Positions 22,578-36,800 of a DNA stretch of 64,000 bases are shown piece by piece; the stretch's first letter is position 1, and the number at the start of each line of letters is the position of its first letter. Under the pieces are notes generated by a model, which saw only the letters and a list, made by a program, of their open reading frames with translations, searched no databases and was not told the DNA's origin. Both the position numbers and the translations under genes were made by a program. The DNA lies in NCBI RefSeq assembly GCF_028583425.1, contig NC_072790.1:63760052-63824051 (forward strand), in the 5' to 3' direction. This DNA is from Eublepharis macularius. Its lineage: Eukaryota; Chordata; Lepidosauria; Squamata; Eublepharidae.

Positions 22578-22806
22578 ATGTCTGTAACCCAACGGGAGGA
22601 TGCCTTCCCATCTTGCAGGAACTGGTCATTTAATAAAGAGCTCAATGACACTCGGGAACCTTTTGGCAATCCTTCTGCCGATTATGATGAGGAGGAATTT
22701 CTACGATACCTTTGGAAAGAGTATTTGCATCCCAAAGAATATGAATGGGTTCTAATTGTTGGATATATTATTGTATTTCTTGTGGCTCTCATAGGAAATA
22801 TTCTGG
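22578..22806 (+). CDS. HCRTR2: HCRTR2 coding exon 1
   Basis: Encodes residues 1-76 and the first base of codon 77. It covers the extracellular N-terminus with glycosylation sequons at NWS and NDT, the conserved orexin-contact segment EEFLRYLWKEYLHPKEYEW, and most of helix 1 up to GNIL. The start ATG has A at -3, and an in-frame TAG lies three codons upstream. The exon ends CTG G followed by gtaagt (phase 1). Reading on past the splice site gives a short unrelated tail and a stop. Confidence 0.97.
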
Positions 22807-25800
22807 GTAAGTGCCATGGTATACTTTCTAATACCTGTCTGACACCTGTTATATACTGATGGAATTTAAACATCAGCAGCACAATGCTGGTGTTTGACAA
22901 TGAGGTTTCTTTTTTATGAATGTTAAAAAATCTTAGATTGCAGCCTATGACACATGTGGGCTTGATTATTTCTGTTTATTCTGAGGGTGTAGCAATACTT
23001 ACGCTTCTCTGGTGGGATATGATAATATTGTTATATAGGAATGTGAAACTGCTAAGGAATTTCTAATTTACACCCTGATCATAAACATGTTTTCTTGAAA
23101 ATAAGTTGCAGTTAAGCAGTACTTTCAAGCCAAGTATCCTTAGAGTGCTAGAAAGCCTTTTCCTTGATCTAATCCTTGTATCAAGTCAGCAGTAGCAGTC
23201 AAGGAACACTGACCTTAAACAAATTTCATGGAAAAAGTTATGTTGTTTTAAACAAAATGTCAAGAACTGTTGAATTGTTTTATTTACTTAGGACTAAACC
23301 CTGTCTGCTGAAAGGCAACTGATTCTTTGTCACTGCTCCCTAAAGAGGGGTGCTGAAACGTTCGAGCGTCATTCATATCCCTATAATTCTGACTGACAGT
23401 TACCCATGTGACAGTTACCCATTAGAATTGTGAATGACTGTTACCCTTGTAGTTCATTCACATAGACAGAATTCTGAATGGCAATTCCCCCTTGCAGAAC
23501 GAACAGCTGTTCTTCACAGTTTTTAATACTGGTGGTTCTTAAAGGCCTGGATCAGGATGGTGTTTTTGTTTCAGATAATCTCAGCCAAACTGGCAAGAGT
23601 TTAAATGTAATATTTAAATAGACAAGATGTGCTGTTATCCATGTGCCAGTTGCAACTCATGGAAATCATTGGCAGCCGACACAAAAGAGATTATAGAGTG
23701 ATCTGGCTCCAATACTTCTAGCATGCCACCTGTTGTACACATAGAGCTAATTAGTGGTGAGGGTGAAAGGAAAACACATCTTAAATTCACACCATTCACA
23801 TCTTGCGAACAGATACTATGATCACTAAACATTCCCTCTCAACTTATGTCCTTTTCAAGAATAGAGAGGATGCTTGAGATAGGATTAAAATACTTTGGGA
23901 GCAAGCCTAAGGGCAAATGAACTGGAAATTATGAACTGGTGACTCAGGCTGCATAGAAATTAAGGAAGAGTGTTTGAGGCACAGCATGTGTATGATACTG
24001 CATATATGGAGGAATAAGAGGAAAGGGGGAGAAAACTGATATAATAGGCCTAGGTTTACAAGAGAGAATTGAGGGGGTTATATGCAATAATTTGATAGAA
24101 TGAACCGTGGAGGGAAGGGAGTACATTTGATGGACTATATCAAATAGCAGAGACCAAAGGCAAAGTTTCAGAACTAACAAACCCAGTCAGTGGAGCCTGA
24201 TGGAATTCACCGGAGATTTTAGGAACAACTGAAATTGCTTTGTTTGCTGTTCCTTTCTAAAATAACCAGAACAATAAAATATATCAATTTAAGACTTTTT
24301 TTATTTTAAAAAAGACTTGCAGGAGATCCCAGCTGAGGACATTACTGATCCCAGGACATTACAGCTTCACTTTCCCATCAAGTAAATGGATTGAAAGCAT
24401 TATTAAAGCTGAAATTTTCAAATGCACAAGCTGGAGGCCTGTGAGAATAGTGGAACGGAGACACTAATTCAGCTCGCATCCTGTCTTGGAACCCATAGTG
24501 CCAGTTATCAAGCTCTATTTGAACTGCTTCCTGCATCATTTTTTTAAAAAATTGAATTGGTGCTACACCATTGCACTGTTTCTCCCATTAGGCAATATTC
24601 CTGATGTTATGGCATAATAATGCTTATCAAGCTAAAACACACACACGCAGGTATATTTCTCCAACGTAAGTAAACAGAGACAGAAATGCTATGTTTACAG
24701 AGCTTTTCTGCCTCATCTACACCTCTGCTGAAAATCACATAGTTAAAAACATTCCTTTAGGATCAGCACTTACTATTTAGCTGTCTCTGTGTGCTTTAGG
24801 TGTCATTAATCTGTATTCCCCTAGGGCTGCCAGCTCTAGTTTGGGAAATTTCTGGATGTTTGGGGGGGGAGGGGTGGAACCTGGAGAGGGCTGGGTTTGG
24901 GAAGGGGTGGGACCTCCGCAGAGTATAATGCCATAGGGTCCATCCTCCAAAGCCACCATTTTCCCCAGGGGAACTCATTTCTATGCCCTGGATATCAGTT
25001 GTAATACCCGGAGATCCTCAACCGCCAGCTGGAATTTGGCACCTTAGTATTCCCCTCTGTTTACTGTTGTCACTAGAAACAAAGCCCCATCATTTTTCTT
25101 TTCAGTTTCAGAAGATTAAAGCTGACAACAGGAATATTGTCTTATGGGAGAAACAGTGTAATGGTTCAATAGCAGTATTTCTAAAAATTAAAATGGCAAC
25201 CTTGTCAAACAGTTCTGAAATTAATAACCTGAAATGTGAGGTTCAAAGGTACAACTATCTAGCCCTATAGAATAAGCAACTACTCTACAATCTCAAAGCT
25301 GCTTGACACAAATTTTGATAATGATTATTGAGGTTTTTTGGGTTTCTTTATTTGAATTAACATATTTTCTGCATATCTGAGAAATCCCATGATGTATAAT
25401 GACCCCCCCCCCCAATACTGACTGCATGCAGTTTGGTTTTTCTGCTTTCAAGATTAACTCATGGGACAGCCATTTTACTATTAGCCTTAGAAGAACAAGA
25501 CTTGCTAAAGAAGGAATAGCACGATTGCAAAGCGAAGACCTGCCTTTAACTAACCTCACAATTCTAAGAGGATGTCAGAAAAAAACATAGAATGAGGTGA
25601 TCCAGTAGACATCATGGATTTTGACTTTAAAAAGTTTTTTTACCATGTTCCTCATAAAAGACTGCTAAGAGGATAGAAACAGTTACAGATTAAAAAACTG
25701 ATTAAAAATCTGAAAACAGATAGAAGAAATAAAGATGAATAGAATCCTCCAGTTTTATTCTGTTACATTATATTTTCTCAATTCCATTCTGACCTTGGTT

Positions 25801-28800
25801 GAGCATCAGTTCATTTTCTCTGGGGGGAAAGGCTGTTAGAAAAAAGCCAAGTTCCCTTATACCTCAAGCCATGTTCCCTTATCTCATGAGCCACAAGCTT
25901 TTAGTACCTTTATTCATTTCTCTACAAGTGCAAGAATACTGCAGTACATATTAATAGCTTAAGTACGGTGGAAACTATTCCCTTAATGTGCTTGTGTGCT
26001 TATGTGAAAATCAATAAAAAGCATTATAATTTATATCACAGGACTGCTCAAGAGCGTTGTTTAGCAGTGAAGAAAATCGTTGTGAGAATCAGCATATAGA
26101 ATCATTGAATTGTGGTCCTGGAAAATAACCCAAAGGTCATCTAGTCCAAAAACCTCCTGTACAATTCAGGAAATTCATAGCTACCCACCCTCTGGTGAGC
26201 CTTGCTAAATGCCCAAAGTAAGGCCAAAAACCCTGCAGGAGCTCCAGCTAACCTGGCTTGGAGGAAAATTCCTTCCTCACCCCAAAGTGACCATCAGCAT
26301 TAACCTGAGCATATAAGAAAGGGCCACAAGCTGAGCACTGGCTCAACTCTTCCTGTCCTTCCCTCTAATGATTGGCCTAAATTCATAATGAGTGACAGAT
26401 CCAGCATTGCTGACAAATGGCCATCTAGCCTCTGCTTAAAAACCTCCAAGTAAGGAGAGCCTGCCACCTTCTGAGGAAACCACTTTCACTGAAGAACCAC
26501 TCTGTAAAGAGGTTCTTCCTAATATTTAGCCAAAAAACATTTGGGTTTAATTTTAACCCATTGATTCTTGTCCAACCCTGTGGAGCAACAGAGAACAACT
26601 CTGCTCCATTGTCTTTCAAATACTTGAAGATGGCTGTCATATCACCTCTCAGTCATCTCCTCTCCAGGCTATACATACCCAACTCCTTCAAATCTTCCTC
26701 ATAGGATCTAGTCTCCAGACTCCATCCTCACCATCTTTGTAGCTATCCTTTGGGCACATCCCAGCTTATAACATCCTTATTAAACTGTGGTGCCCAAAAC
26801 TGAACAGAGTATTCCAAATGAGGACTAATTAGGGCAGAGTAAATTAATACCATTACTTTATGTGATACATTCAGTTTGCAGAGTTTTCTGAAACACAGAT
26901 CTAGAAGAACTATATATTACATCATTGGTTTTGCTTTGTTAATAAGATGAGATCATTTGAAACCAAAATCTGGATAGAGTGTTGGCAACTTCCATAGAAA
27001 TAACAGGTGGGGATGGGGATAAAAAATAAACTGTGGAGTAACTTCACAGTCTCCACTGGGACGAAAAAAACCCTAATAGTTGAGGGGCTAGAGGAAGCAC
27101 TTTTCCTGAAAAACTAAATATGACTTTATTTTATAAAAAGGCAATTGTAGGGGACCAGTAGGAATTTATACAATTGTGAATAGTGTGGCCCAGGGCTTTT
27201 TTTCTGGGAAAAGAGGTGGTGGAACTCAGTGGGTTGCCAGTACAGGGGGGAACTCTTGGTGAGAGGTGATGCCCCTGGTACCACATGTGCATGCACAAAG
27301 TGCACACATGCTCCCAGGGCCAATGATGTCACTTTGGGTCAGCTGGAACAAGGGGGGGAGTTTTTAAAAGTTTAAATCGCCCTCGGTGAAAATGGTCACA
27401 TGGCTGGTGGCCCCGCCCCCTGATCTCCAGACAGAGGGGAATTTAGATTGCCGCGCAGAGGGCAATCTAAACACCCCTCTGTCTGGAGATCAGGGGTCGG
27501 GGCCACCAGCCATGTGACCATTTTCAAGAGGTTCCGGAACTCCGTTCCACCATGCTCCAGCTGAAAGAAAGCCCTGGTGTGGCCTGAGATGACCCAAACA
27601 CATTTACTTCTGTCTCATGATAACAGAGCAGAACTAATGATGATGATGGACTCTGTGGTCATAGGAGTAATCCACTGAGGATGATTTGCAGTAGATTTAG
27701 GACATACAAAAGAAAGTTCTTCATTCAAGATGTCACGTACAATTCATTACTGCAAGAAGAGAATGATCTTCAGCGAGGTGGCTTTTCATTCGCCAATAAT
27801 TAAGCAAATTCTGGAGCACAAGGCTACTATATATTATACATGATAGAAGGAACCTTAATGTATAAGATGCCAGTTTCAGGGGACAAAAAAACAGGATCTG
27901 GCTGCCCCCGCCATGCTATGCTGATCAGGTTTCAGAAACATCTGCTTGTCAGCTGGTAGAATTACCAACTTGTAGAAAACATTAAAATAATCTCCCAAAA
28001 TTAAATATTATTCTCATAGTATGTAAAGACAAAGCACAAATATCCAGATCGTATTGATGATTTCTTCTGTGTGTATTATATTCCTTCATTCCATCATTCT
28101 ACACACTATATGACTAGACCTCCCAACGGGAAACACAGATTTTATATTAAAAAAAAATAACACCAAAATATCACAAAATCATACATCTGTCAAGCTATCA
28201 TTCTGGCTGTTTTCATAAAATATATTTTACCTGTGTAGTCTTCTTTATTTTTGAAGATTTGTATAGTTTCTCAAGAAAAAATATATTTTCTTCCATAGAA
28301 ATACCCTGAATGTGCAACAACTATCACCAAAAAAAAGTTGCTATGTACATGAGTCGGACCCTTTCAGAATTGGCTACTGTAATGCTGGCTATGCTATTTG
28401 AGTGCTAGTCCCCTATATTCAGTCTCATAAGGATGCTACAGGTCTGGTAGTATATTTCCAGGAGAGGCCACACAGATGTATCTGAGAGCCAAGCTACAAG
28501 TGACGCCTGACACAGGTTGGACACTTGCCAACTTCCCTCAAGTTTTGATGGGAAATGTAGGCGTCCTGGTTTTACAGCTTGGCTCTCCATTACAGCTTCA
28601 AAACCAGGATGCCTACATTTCCCATCAAAACTTGAGGGAAGTTGGCAAGTGTCCAACCTGTGTCAGGCATCACTTGTAGCATGGCTCTCAGAAGTAGGGA
28701 GCAAATGGAATAGCAGTCTCCATTCTTTGATCCTGATAATCTGGCATTCAGAGCTATAGTGCTTCTCCAACAATAAATTCATTTTTTTGTGGTAACTAGC

Positions 28801-30742
28801 TAGTAGATTTTGAAAGATCTTTTCTCCAAGAAATTGTATAACCATTTTTAAAGAGCCAGTGTGCTATAGAGGAAAGAGTTTCACACATTTCAGCGGGACC
28901 CAGTGTCAAATCCTCACTCATTAAAAAGATGCAGAAGGTAGTCTGGGCCAGTTGCTTTCTCTCAGCATAACAAACCTCCCTAGGTTTTTGTGCAGCTAAA
29001 AGACAGAAAGAGAAGGGTAAAATACACAAACACTTAATATTCAAAGGAAGTTGCTTTCTGACTCATCAATTGATTTTCCCCTTTTAAATAAAGGACTAAA
29101 ACTGAAAACAATCTACTAATCAATTAAAAGCCAGCTGGGTTTGGGGTATTTTTTAAAAAAAGGCTTAGCTTAATATTGAAAACTGCCCAAATATGGCACC
29201 AGAGAAGAAAAGGCTGTGAGGATTTTATGAATACTGGTGGTGACTTTGGCTGGCCCGTGGCTCCCTCAGTATTACCCGCAGAATATGAGAGAGGGAGAGA
29301 GGGATATTGTGGGCTGGAAGAGTTAAAGGTAATCAGAGGTTTGTAACTATTGTTAAATTTGTTCATGTAACATTATCAGTTATTGGCTATATGTACAACT
29401 ATATGTTATAGTGTCTCAGCTGCTGCCAAAGAATATTTACATTTATATAAACCTAAACATAACCCTATGAACCAATGGGTCAGTTTGAGACAGTTCTGCT
29501 TTTATGTATATCAGAGCCTGCTTTTATATATATATATATATATATTTTGAGAAAACCTGGAGTAAAGGTTGGGTGGATGTGTATATAAACCTAAAAACAC
29601 CACACCCTGGATTCATTGTTGTTTTTATGCAGGACAATGAAAAATGCTTTCTTATTTCGTCATAATGAATTTATTTGAAAACAGCATAGACTGATCTATG
29701 TTCGGATGAATATGCAGAGGCTCTGGTATATGTACCTCAGTGTTAATCAGAGCTTTTTTTCAGCAGGAACACGGTGGAAAGGAGTTCCGGAACCTCTTGA
29801 AAATGGTCACATGGCTGGTGGCCCTGCCCCCTGATCTCCAGACAGAAGGGAGTTTAGATTGCCCTCCGCGCCGCTCGGTGGCGCGGAGGGCAATCTAAAC
29901 TCCCTTCTGTCTGGAGATCAGGGGGCGGGGCCACCAGCCATGTGACCATGTTCTCCAAGGGCAACCCACTGAGTTCCACCACCTCTTTTCCCAGAAAAAA
30001 AGCCCTGGTGTTAATATATTTGTCAATATATTTCCACAGTTCTATGTATTTATTAAATATAAAGACATGAAGATACCCAAACAATGGAGAAAGTCAAGTG
30101 GCTTTTTCTGTGTTCTCAATGGGACTCCAGGAAGCTCTGTGCTGTCTTTGTGTGAAGGAGCCTTTCCACACAAAGTCACTTTTAGTATTTCAATGCATAA
30201 CAAAAAAAAATCAGAAAAGACTAGGAAGTGATCAAGCATATTTTTCATAAGAGAAAAATGTTAAATTATTATTTAGTTGAAAGTTTAAAATAGTAAGGGC
30301 AGAGCCATGCTTTACACAGTTTTTCCCACATAGCCATCTTGAGGACTTTCATTCAGATGTGCTCTGACAGTTCTGTGCTTGAAGCGGAATTCCTAGGTGT
30401 GTGATGGCCTCATTTAGATGAGAGCCATTGTGTGTGAGGAAAGGGACTTAAACGCCTTTTCCTTCATCCCATTTTCCCAGCTCAAAATGGCTCTGAGGAA
30501 CCAATGTTTGTCCCATTGGAGAAGCTTATGTACATGTAAATTTCACCAACAGGCAAATAGCCTGTAGCCTTCAGTACATGTAAATTTCACCAACAGGCAA
30601 ATAACAGTTCCCTGGGGGCAATTTAGGTTGTGAAATGAGATTAAACTCATTCTCCTCATGGGCAGTTGTCCTGATTTGCATTGGGCCTGCACACACCTAG
30701 GAATGAATTTTGAAGCACTTTACTTACTTACTTACTTACTTA

Positions 30743-30802
<60 letters not shown>

Positions 30803-33800
30803 GATTTCTAAACTGCCCTCCCCTTAACCAGGCTCAGGACAGTGTACAACATTCAAATACATTCTAACTTATCGTTTAGTTTACATAATTAACATATAAA
30901 TATAAATTAACTCAATAAATTAACTCAATCAAACAAACAAGATAAGAACCATTAAAATAGTGCAATGATGGCACTAAGTATATATTAATCCCTTTATAAG
31001 GGAAGAATATATCCAAAATATCTAATAGTATTGGATATAATGGTACTAGAGACAGGCACGAACCACAAAAAAACCGAACCATGAGGTTCGTGGTTCATGG
31101 ATTGTCACAAACCACGAACTGGCACAAACTGGGGACAGTTTATGAACAAGTTCATGGTTCATGGTTCGTGGGGTTTAAATGCCCCTTTCCGGCCTCTTAG
31201 CAGTGGCAGAGAAAGAGGCATTTGACAGTTTAAAGGGCCCTTTCCTGCCTTGCAAGCGGCAGGGCCCTTTAAACTGCCCAAACCCCAGCCCCAGCCCCAG
31301 CCCCCAGCCCCACACTTACCTTGCCCTACAGGCCAGCGGCATCCTCCGCCTCCTCCCGCGTGGGGCAGGAAGGCCATTTTTGGCCTCTTCTGCTGCTGCG
31401 TGGGCCCACAGAGTGGTGGAGGATGCTGGAAACAGCCTTCCCACCCCTCAAATGGTGGCCATGGCAGGAAGGGGCAGGAAGACCATTTTTGGCCTCCTCC
31501 ACCACCCTGCAGGCCCATGCAGCAGCAGAAGAGGCCAAAAACGGCATTCCCGCCCTTCGCAGGAGGAGGGGGAGGACGCCACAGGCGTGCAGGGCAAGGT
31601 AAGTGTGGGGATGGGGATGGGGACTGGGGTTTGGACAGTTTAAAGGGCCCTGCGGCTTGCAAGCAGCCGGCCCCTTTAAAATATCAGCTGGGAGGTGGCA
31701 AGGGGGGATCCAAACGAACCAGTAAACCAGTTCGTGGAAGTCTGTGGAAACGAGCTTCCATGAACCACTGGTTTGCGAACCATGAACCGGCCTGGTTCAT
31801 GCGTTTTTTTGGGTTGTAATTCGATTCATGCCCATCTCTAAATGGTACCTGTTGCTGTTCTCAACCAGAAGCTCGGCGGAACATCTCTGTTTTACACGCC
31901 CTGCAGAACCATATTAAGTCCCGCAGAGTGCAAATGTCACCAGGCAGAGAGTTCCATCAGGCAGGCACCAGGGCTGAAAGGCCCTGGTTCTGGTTAAGAA
32001 CTGAAGGACATACTTTGGGCCAGGAATCACAAATAAATTCTGATCTTCAGATGAAACACTGTTTGAGGGATGTATCAAGAGAGACAGTCCCGCAGGTACA
32101 TTGGTCCCAGATCATAAAGGGCCTTAAAGGTTCATACCATAACCTTGAAATGGATCCGGTACTCAACTTGGAGCCAGTGCAGCTGGCAAAGCACTGGCTG
32201 AATGTGTGTTGTTATTGGGTACCCATAAGTACCCACACTGCTTCCTTCTGGACCAGTTGTAATTTCTGGGCCAGCTTCAAGGGCAGCCCTGTGTAGATTG
32301 AAAAGACATCAGGGCAGCCTCTTGGGCCACAAGGCCACAAGTGTGAAACAGCACTGAGAGATTGTATTTTCAATATTCCCTTTAGAATTCTTAATATGAG
32401 TAATGGTAATGGACAGAGGGGACAGATGCTTAAATCTCATGGAAGTTAAAAAAAAAAGATGAGAGATCTTGTTCTGTGTAGGTTTAGCTTTACTTGATAG
32501 GACGTAGTGTGACTTTTTGGAACAGATTATTAAATTACCTTACTCCATCGCATTTCCCAGCACTTTGATTTTTAAAACATGCTACCGATTTTCTTGTGTG
32601 GTTAACTGGCCTATTTCTTTGGATGGCTAAATAGCTTTTCTTCACATCAGCAAAACTTTTGCAGAGCTTTCTCAACATGGTGACGCAGTAAGGAAGGAAA
32701 ATACACCTGCTCAATTGTTGCCTAATAGGCAACCAATCTGTAAAAAAGGTATTTTTGATTAATACTAAAACACTCTATTTGTAAAAAGGGTGACTTTAAT
32801 ACTGAAATTATAGAAATTGTTGGTCTTTTGTGATGTTTTCCTCTACTCTAAACAATTTCTCCATTGGCTTTGTGCTATCATAGTTTCATCTGGCATTTGT
32901 AACCAGATAATAAATATTCTTTCGGCCAAGAGTTTCTCAAATGGACAAAAGAAGAATGGGGTTCTAAACAGCTCAGCTGGTATTTTCTCTTTCTTGGAAA
33001 GGCATCAAGTGTTCTTCAGGCAAAAGATAAAACATCTCTGCATGTGAGAGAAATTCTTATCATACATTTACAGCCACTGCAGGGACCAGCCAAGCTGAAT
33101 CCAACACCCGCAGGTGGCTGCTGGGTGACAGTAGATGAATGTTCCCTTTTGTGTTTGCTGATGGTTTTGTCACTGGTTTGGGTTCTTTGTTTTTTGTGGT
33201 TACTTCTGTAGTATGGTTTGTATTTTGTATGTGTGCTGTATTGTTGATATGCAATTTATATGTACAATACAGATATACATTATATATCATATATAGGGCT
33301 GATTTGTTTTGATACAAATTTGTTTTGATTTATTTTGATACAAAATCTGACTTACTTATTATAAAAATTACGTGGGTGTTAGGAAACAGGAAATGTCCAG
33401 AGAAGAAAGAATCACAGTTTGATTTACACATGGGAGAAGTGAAACTGAAGTGGGGCTTTTCAGGACTTACAGCAAGGATGACAATATCCATAAATATCCC
33501 TATCTGCCCTGCGCAGAGCAATCAGAGATGCGAATCCATTGTGGATGCTAATTTTTTTGTCAATGCAGTCTCTTTGTATCATCTCTGTTCTCCTCCATTT
33601 AATTGAATCTGTTAGAATTTAATATCTGCTACATACAGAATCTCAGTTGTTCTTTCAGATGATCGCTAATGAAGCAAAAAGGACTACATAAGTATCCTTG
33701 CAGTAGAAGCACCTGGAAGTGACCTTATACCAGTATTCAAGACATCTTTAGTTTTTACATTAACATTTTTAAAAGTGGATTGGTGATATACAGAATAATA

Positions 33801-36800
33801 TTCTGAATAATTTCAAAATACTCTCAGTAAAAATAAATGCTCTCAAGATATTTCCTATATATGTTCTATATATGTTCCTATATATGTTCTAGAGAATAAA
33901 CATAGGATTAGAAAATCCAGTTATTTTCATTTCAGTTATTTTCGTTTATATCAATTGATATAAAATATCAGTTGTATGTATACACAGATGTATACACAGA
34001 TATGTATACACAGATACATATATTATCTTTCTATTATCTAAGTACACTTTTATGGCTTCCCAGGCTTCAATGAACAGAGCAAAACCTGCAATGAGGTCAA
34101 GTATTGGTATTAATATTGCTATTAATATGCATCCAATCTCATAGTCCACAAACTTATGAGACTTAAGTTTTCTTAAGAAGGGGTTGTGATTTTTGCCAGT
34201 TTTCCCCTTCCACTGAAGCTCACTTTATTTACATTATTTTAGCTATAGGGCATCTAGAATCTCACTTTACTAAGGTTATCTTTTCTTCTTTAAGTTTAGT
34301 TGAGTTGGGATCTCTTGGGTATGTGAAACTTGGCACCTCTTTCTTTTGTGGCAGATCTAGAACTTGGTGTTAGTTCCAACCAATGGTGTCACAGCTGCAG
34401 CTTCCCGCCGTGGTAGAGTATCCAGCAAGGGGGGCAGGGTTGATACAGAGGCCTCAGAGGGACAATGTCCCATTTCTAACTAGGAAATTCATTGATCAGC
34501 TAAATAGTAAAGAGTCCAGCAGCACCTTTAAGACTAATCAACTTTATTGTAGCATAAGCTTTCGAGAACCACAGTTCTCTTCATCAGATGCATCTAGTTG
34601 TCTAGTTTATGCTACAGTAAAGTTGGTTAGTCTTAAGAGTGCTACTGGACTCTACTATTTTACTACTGCAGACTAACACGGCTAATTCCTCTGGATCATT
34701 GATCAGCGAAAGTATTCATTCAGCTTAACAACATGCACATCAGGCCTCAAATCAGTTTACAGGTAGCTTTTTAGATCTAAGAATTAATTGGAACAGTGAA
34801 CTCTTCAGAGCAGTCAGAAGTACCTGAACCTTTCTGTAGTATTTTCAAACTAACAGTAAAGTGGCCAATCCCAACAAATGAGGCTCCTGTGCATTTACTG
34901 CATAACTTTATCTGGTACACCCTAGAAATCTCATTAGTCTTTAAGGTTCTGCTGGACCTGAATCTTGCTCTTCTGAGAACAGCACTTCTTAAGCAGAGAA
35001 ATGTCAAAGGAAAATTACAAAGCAAGATTGCTGAAATCGAGTTTATTTGCAAATTTGGAACAATGGATTCCTCTGGGTTGAATCGAGACAGATGATTTTT
35101 CCCTCATTACAGATGCTAATTTCCTGCACTTCACACCCATGCTCTATCAAGCTAATTACGACATGTATTATAGCTAGCTTCCTGACACTCTAATTAGCAA
35201 TATCCCTCCCACTGTCTGCCTGGATTATAAAGATTTCTACCTTTTTCCATTCCCTGTATCTGACAAGGGAAGCTTTGGCACTTGAAAGCTCATACCCTGG
35301 GAATCTACATAGTATTCGTTCTTGCCCAAACCTTGCTTTTCTACTACAGACCAACACATCTACCCACCTGAATTTCTCCAGTATAAATATTCTCATAGAA
35401 CTGCAATGAGAGGAGAAGGCTACATGTACCCCAGCCATGTAGCCAGTGTAGGGGCATTCTTTAGGGATTGTTGGAGAACCACAATCCATGTGACTATTCC
35501 TTTCAGGATTTTCTATCCTGTACAATGATTCTACTAACAGATGACTGCATGATAAACCATTATATGGAAAGCACTGTGTATATATATTCCAAAGAAAGCC
35601 ATTGGTTATATAGTATGTGTGTGTGTGTGTGTGTGATTTTGGTGTGTAGTGGTGATACCATCTTGTAAGTAAAGCAAATCTCTTTCCCACAGCCTTTTAG
35701 TTGTCTAGAAGCAGGCCTTTGTTTCCTTCTTCCCCAAGGTGCAAGACTGCTCATGCATCAAGGCCAAACATTGCAAATAAATATGTCAAGGACAAACATC
35801 GGCAATCTGAGCTTAGAACTTTTTGTCACTTGATGCATTGGCTCTCTAGCCTTGTGCTATCCCTTGTGGGAATGATGCTCTTGAGTACAGCATCTTGCTA
35901 ACATTGAGACCAGACAGAAGTTTATCTGCAATCAGTTCATCATTTCTCCTTTTGCCACATTGCATACAATTATTTTGTTTAGGGCTAACATATGCCAAGA
36001 TCCACCAGACATAAGCAATCAGAGCCAGTGTTCTCTAGCACTTTGTTCTTTGAAGCCATAGTGGACACTAGCAAATGAGAGCAGGGGCCCACCCACCCAC
36101 TATTATCCGCATGTTAAAGAAGCCACAAAGGTTGCTTTGACAAAAAGCTCCACTGTCCTCAATTTGCAAATTGCAGTGATCTCAGCTGTTGTCCTAACAT
36201 TTGTGTGGCTTAATTCACCCCTGCTTTTTCATTATTAACAGCCACTGAGTACTCTGCTTTCTTATATGGTTGGCCTGAACCACCTACAACACTCGAGCAA
36301 GAAAAGGATATTATTCAGCTGGGTTTACAGCTAATTGCCATTGTTTCCTAATTGCTAGTGCATTTCAATGATCTTCAGTTTAATTTAGTGTGGACCCTGA
36401 ATCCTGTACAACAATGAAGTTGTGACCATTCTCTTGATGTGAGACCTGTTACCTCTGTATTGTCTGTTGAATGTGAGCTCCATTGTGATTAGAATGTATC
36501 ATGCTGTCAATCAGCAAGTTTTATAACTATTCACCTTCCGGCTAACTTCTATCCATAGCAATAGAGAGAAATTCTTTCCATGCATCTCTGTTAGGAGCCC
36601 TGCAGGCTCTTGGTGGGGTGTTCTCTGTGATTTTCTCAGTAGCTGAATGACTATTGAATTTGTTAACATTTGGGGGGATTTTGTGCGTAATTTTTACTGA
36701 GCTTTCTTTTTAACAAAATAAGGAAATTCACCTTTGCTGTGTCTTATTGGAATGAGCAGAACCTGTGCTGGAAGGAATGTATTCCTGGTCTCAAATGTTG

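Noticed and set aside
30720..30801. CRISPR-like array
   Set aside because: Simple (TTAC)n tandem repeat without spacers, in a vertebrate genome.
31159..31819. Overlapping open frames of 150-190 codons on both strands
   Set aside because: They arise from a GC-rich palindromic hAT-like element; composition is low-complexity (P, G, W-rich) and the two strands mirror each other. No domain.
35190..35690. 166-codon minus-strand frame
   Set aside because: It passes through a (TG)n run (THTHTHT) and a known repeat; no domain.
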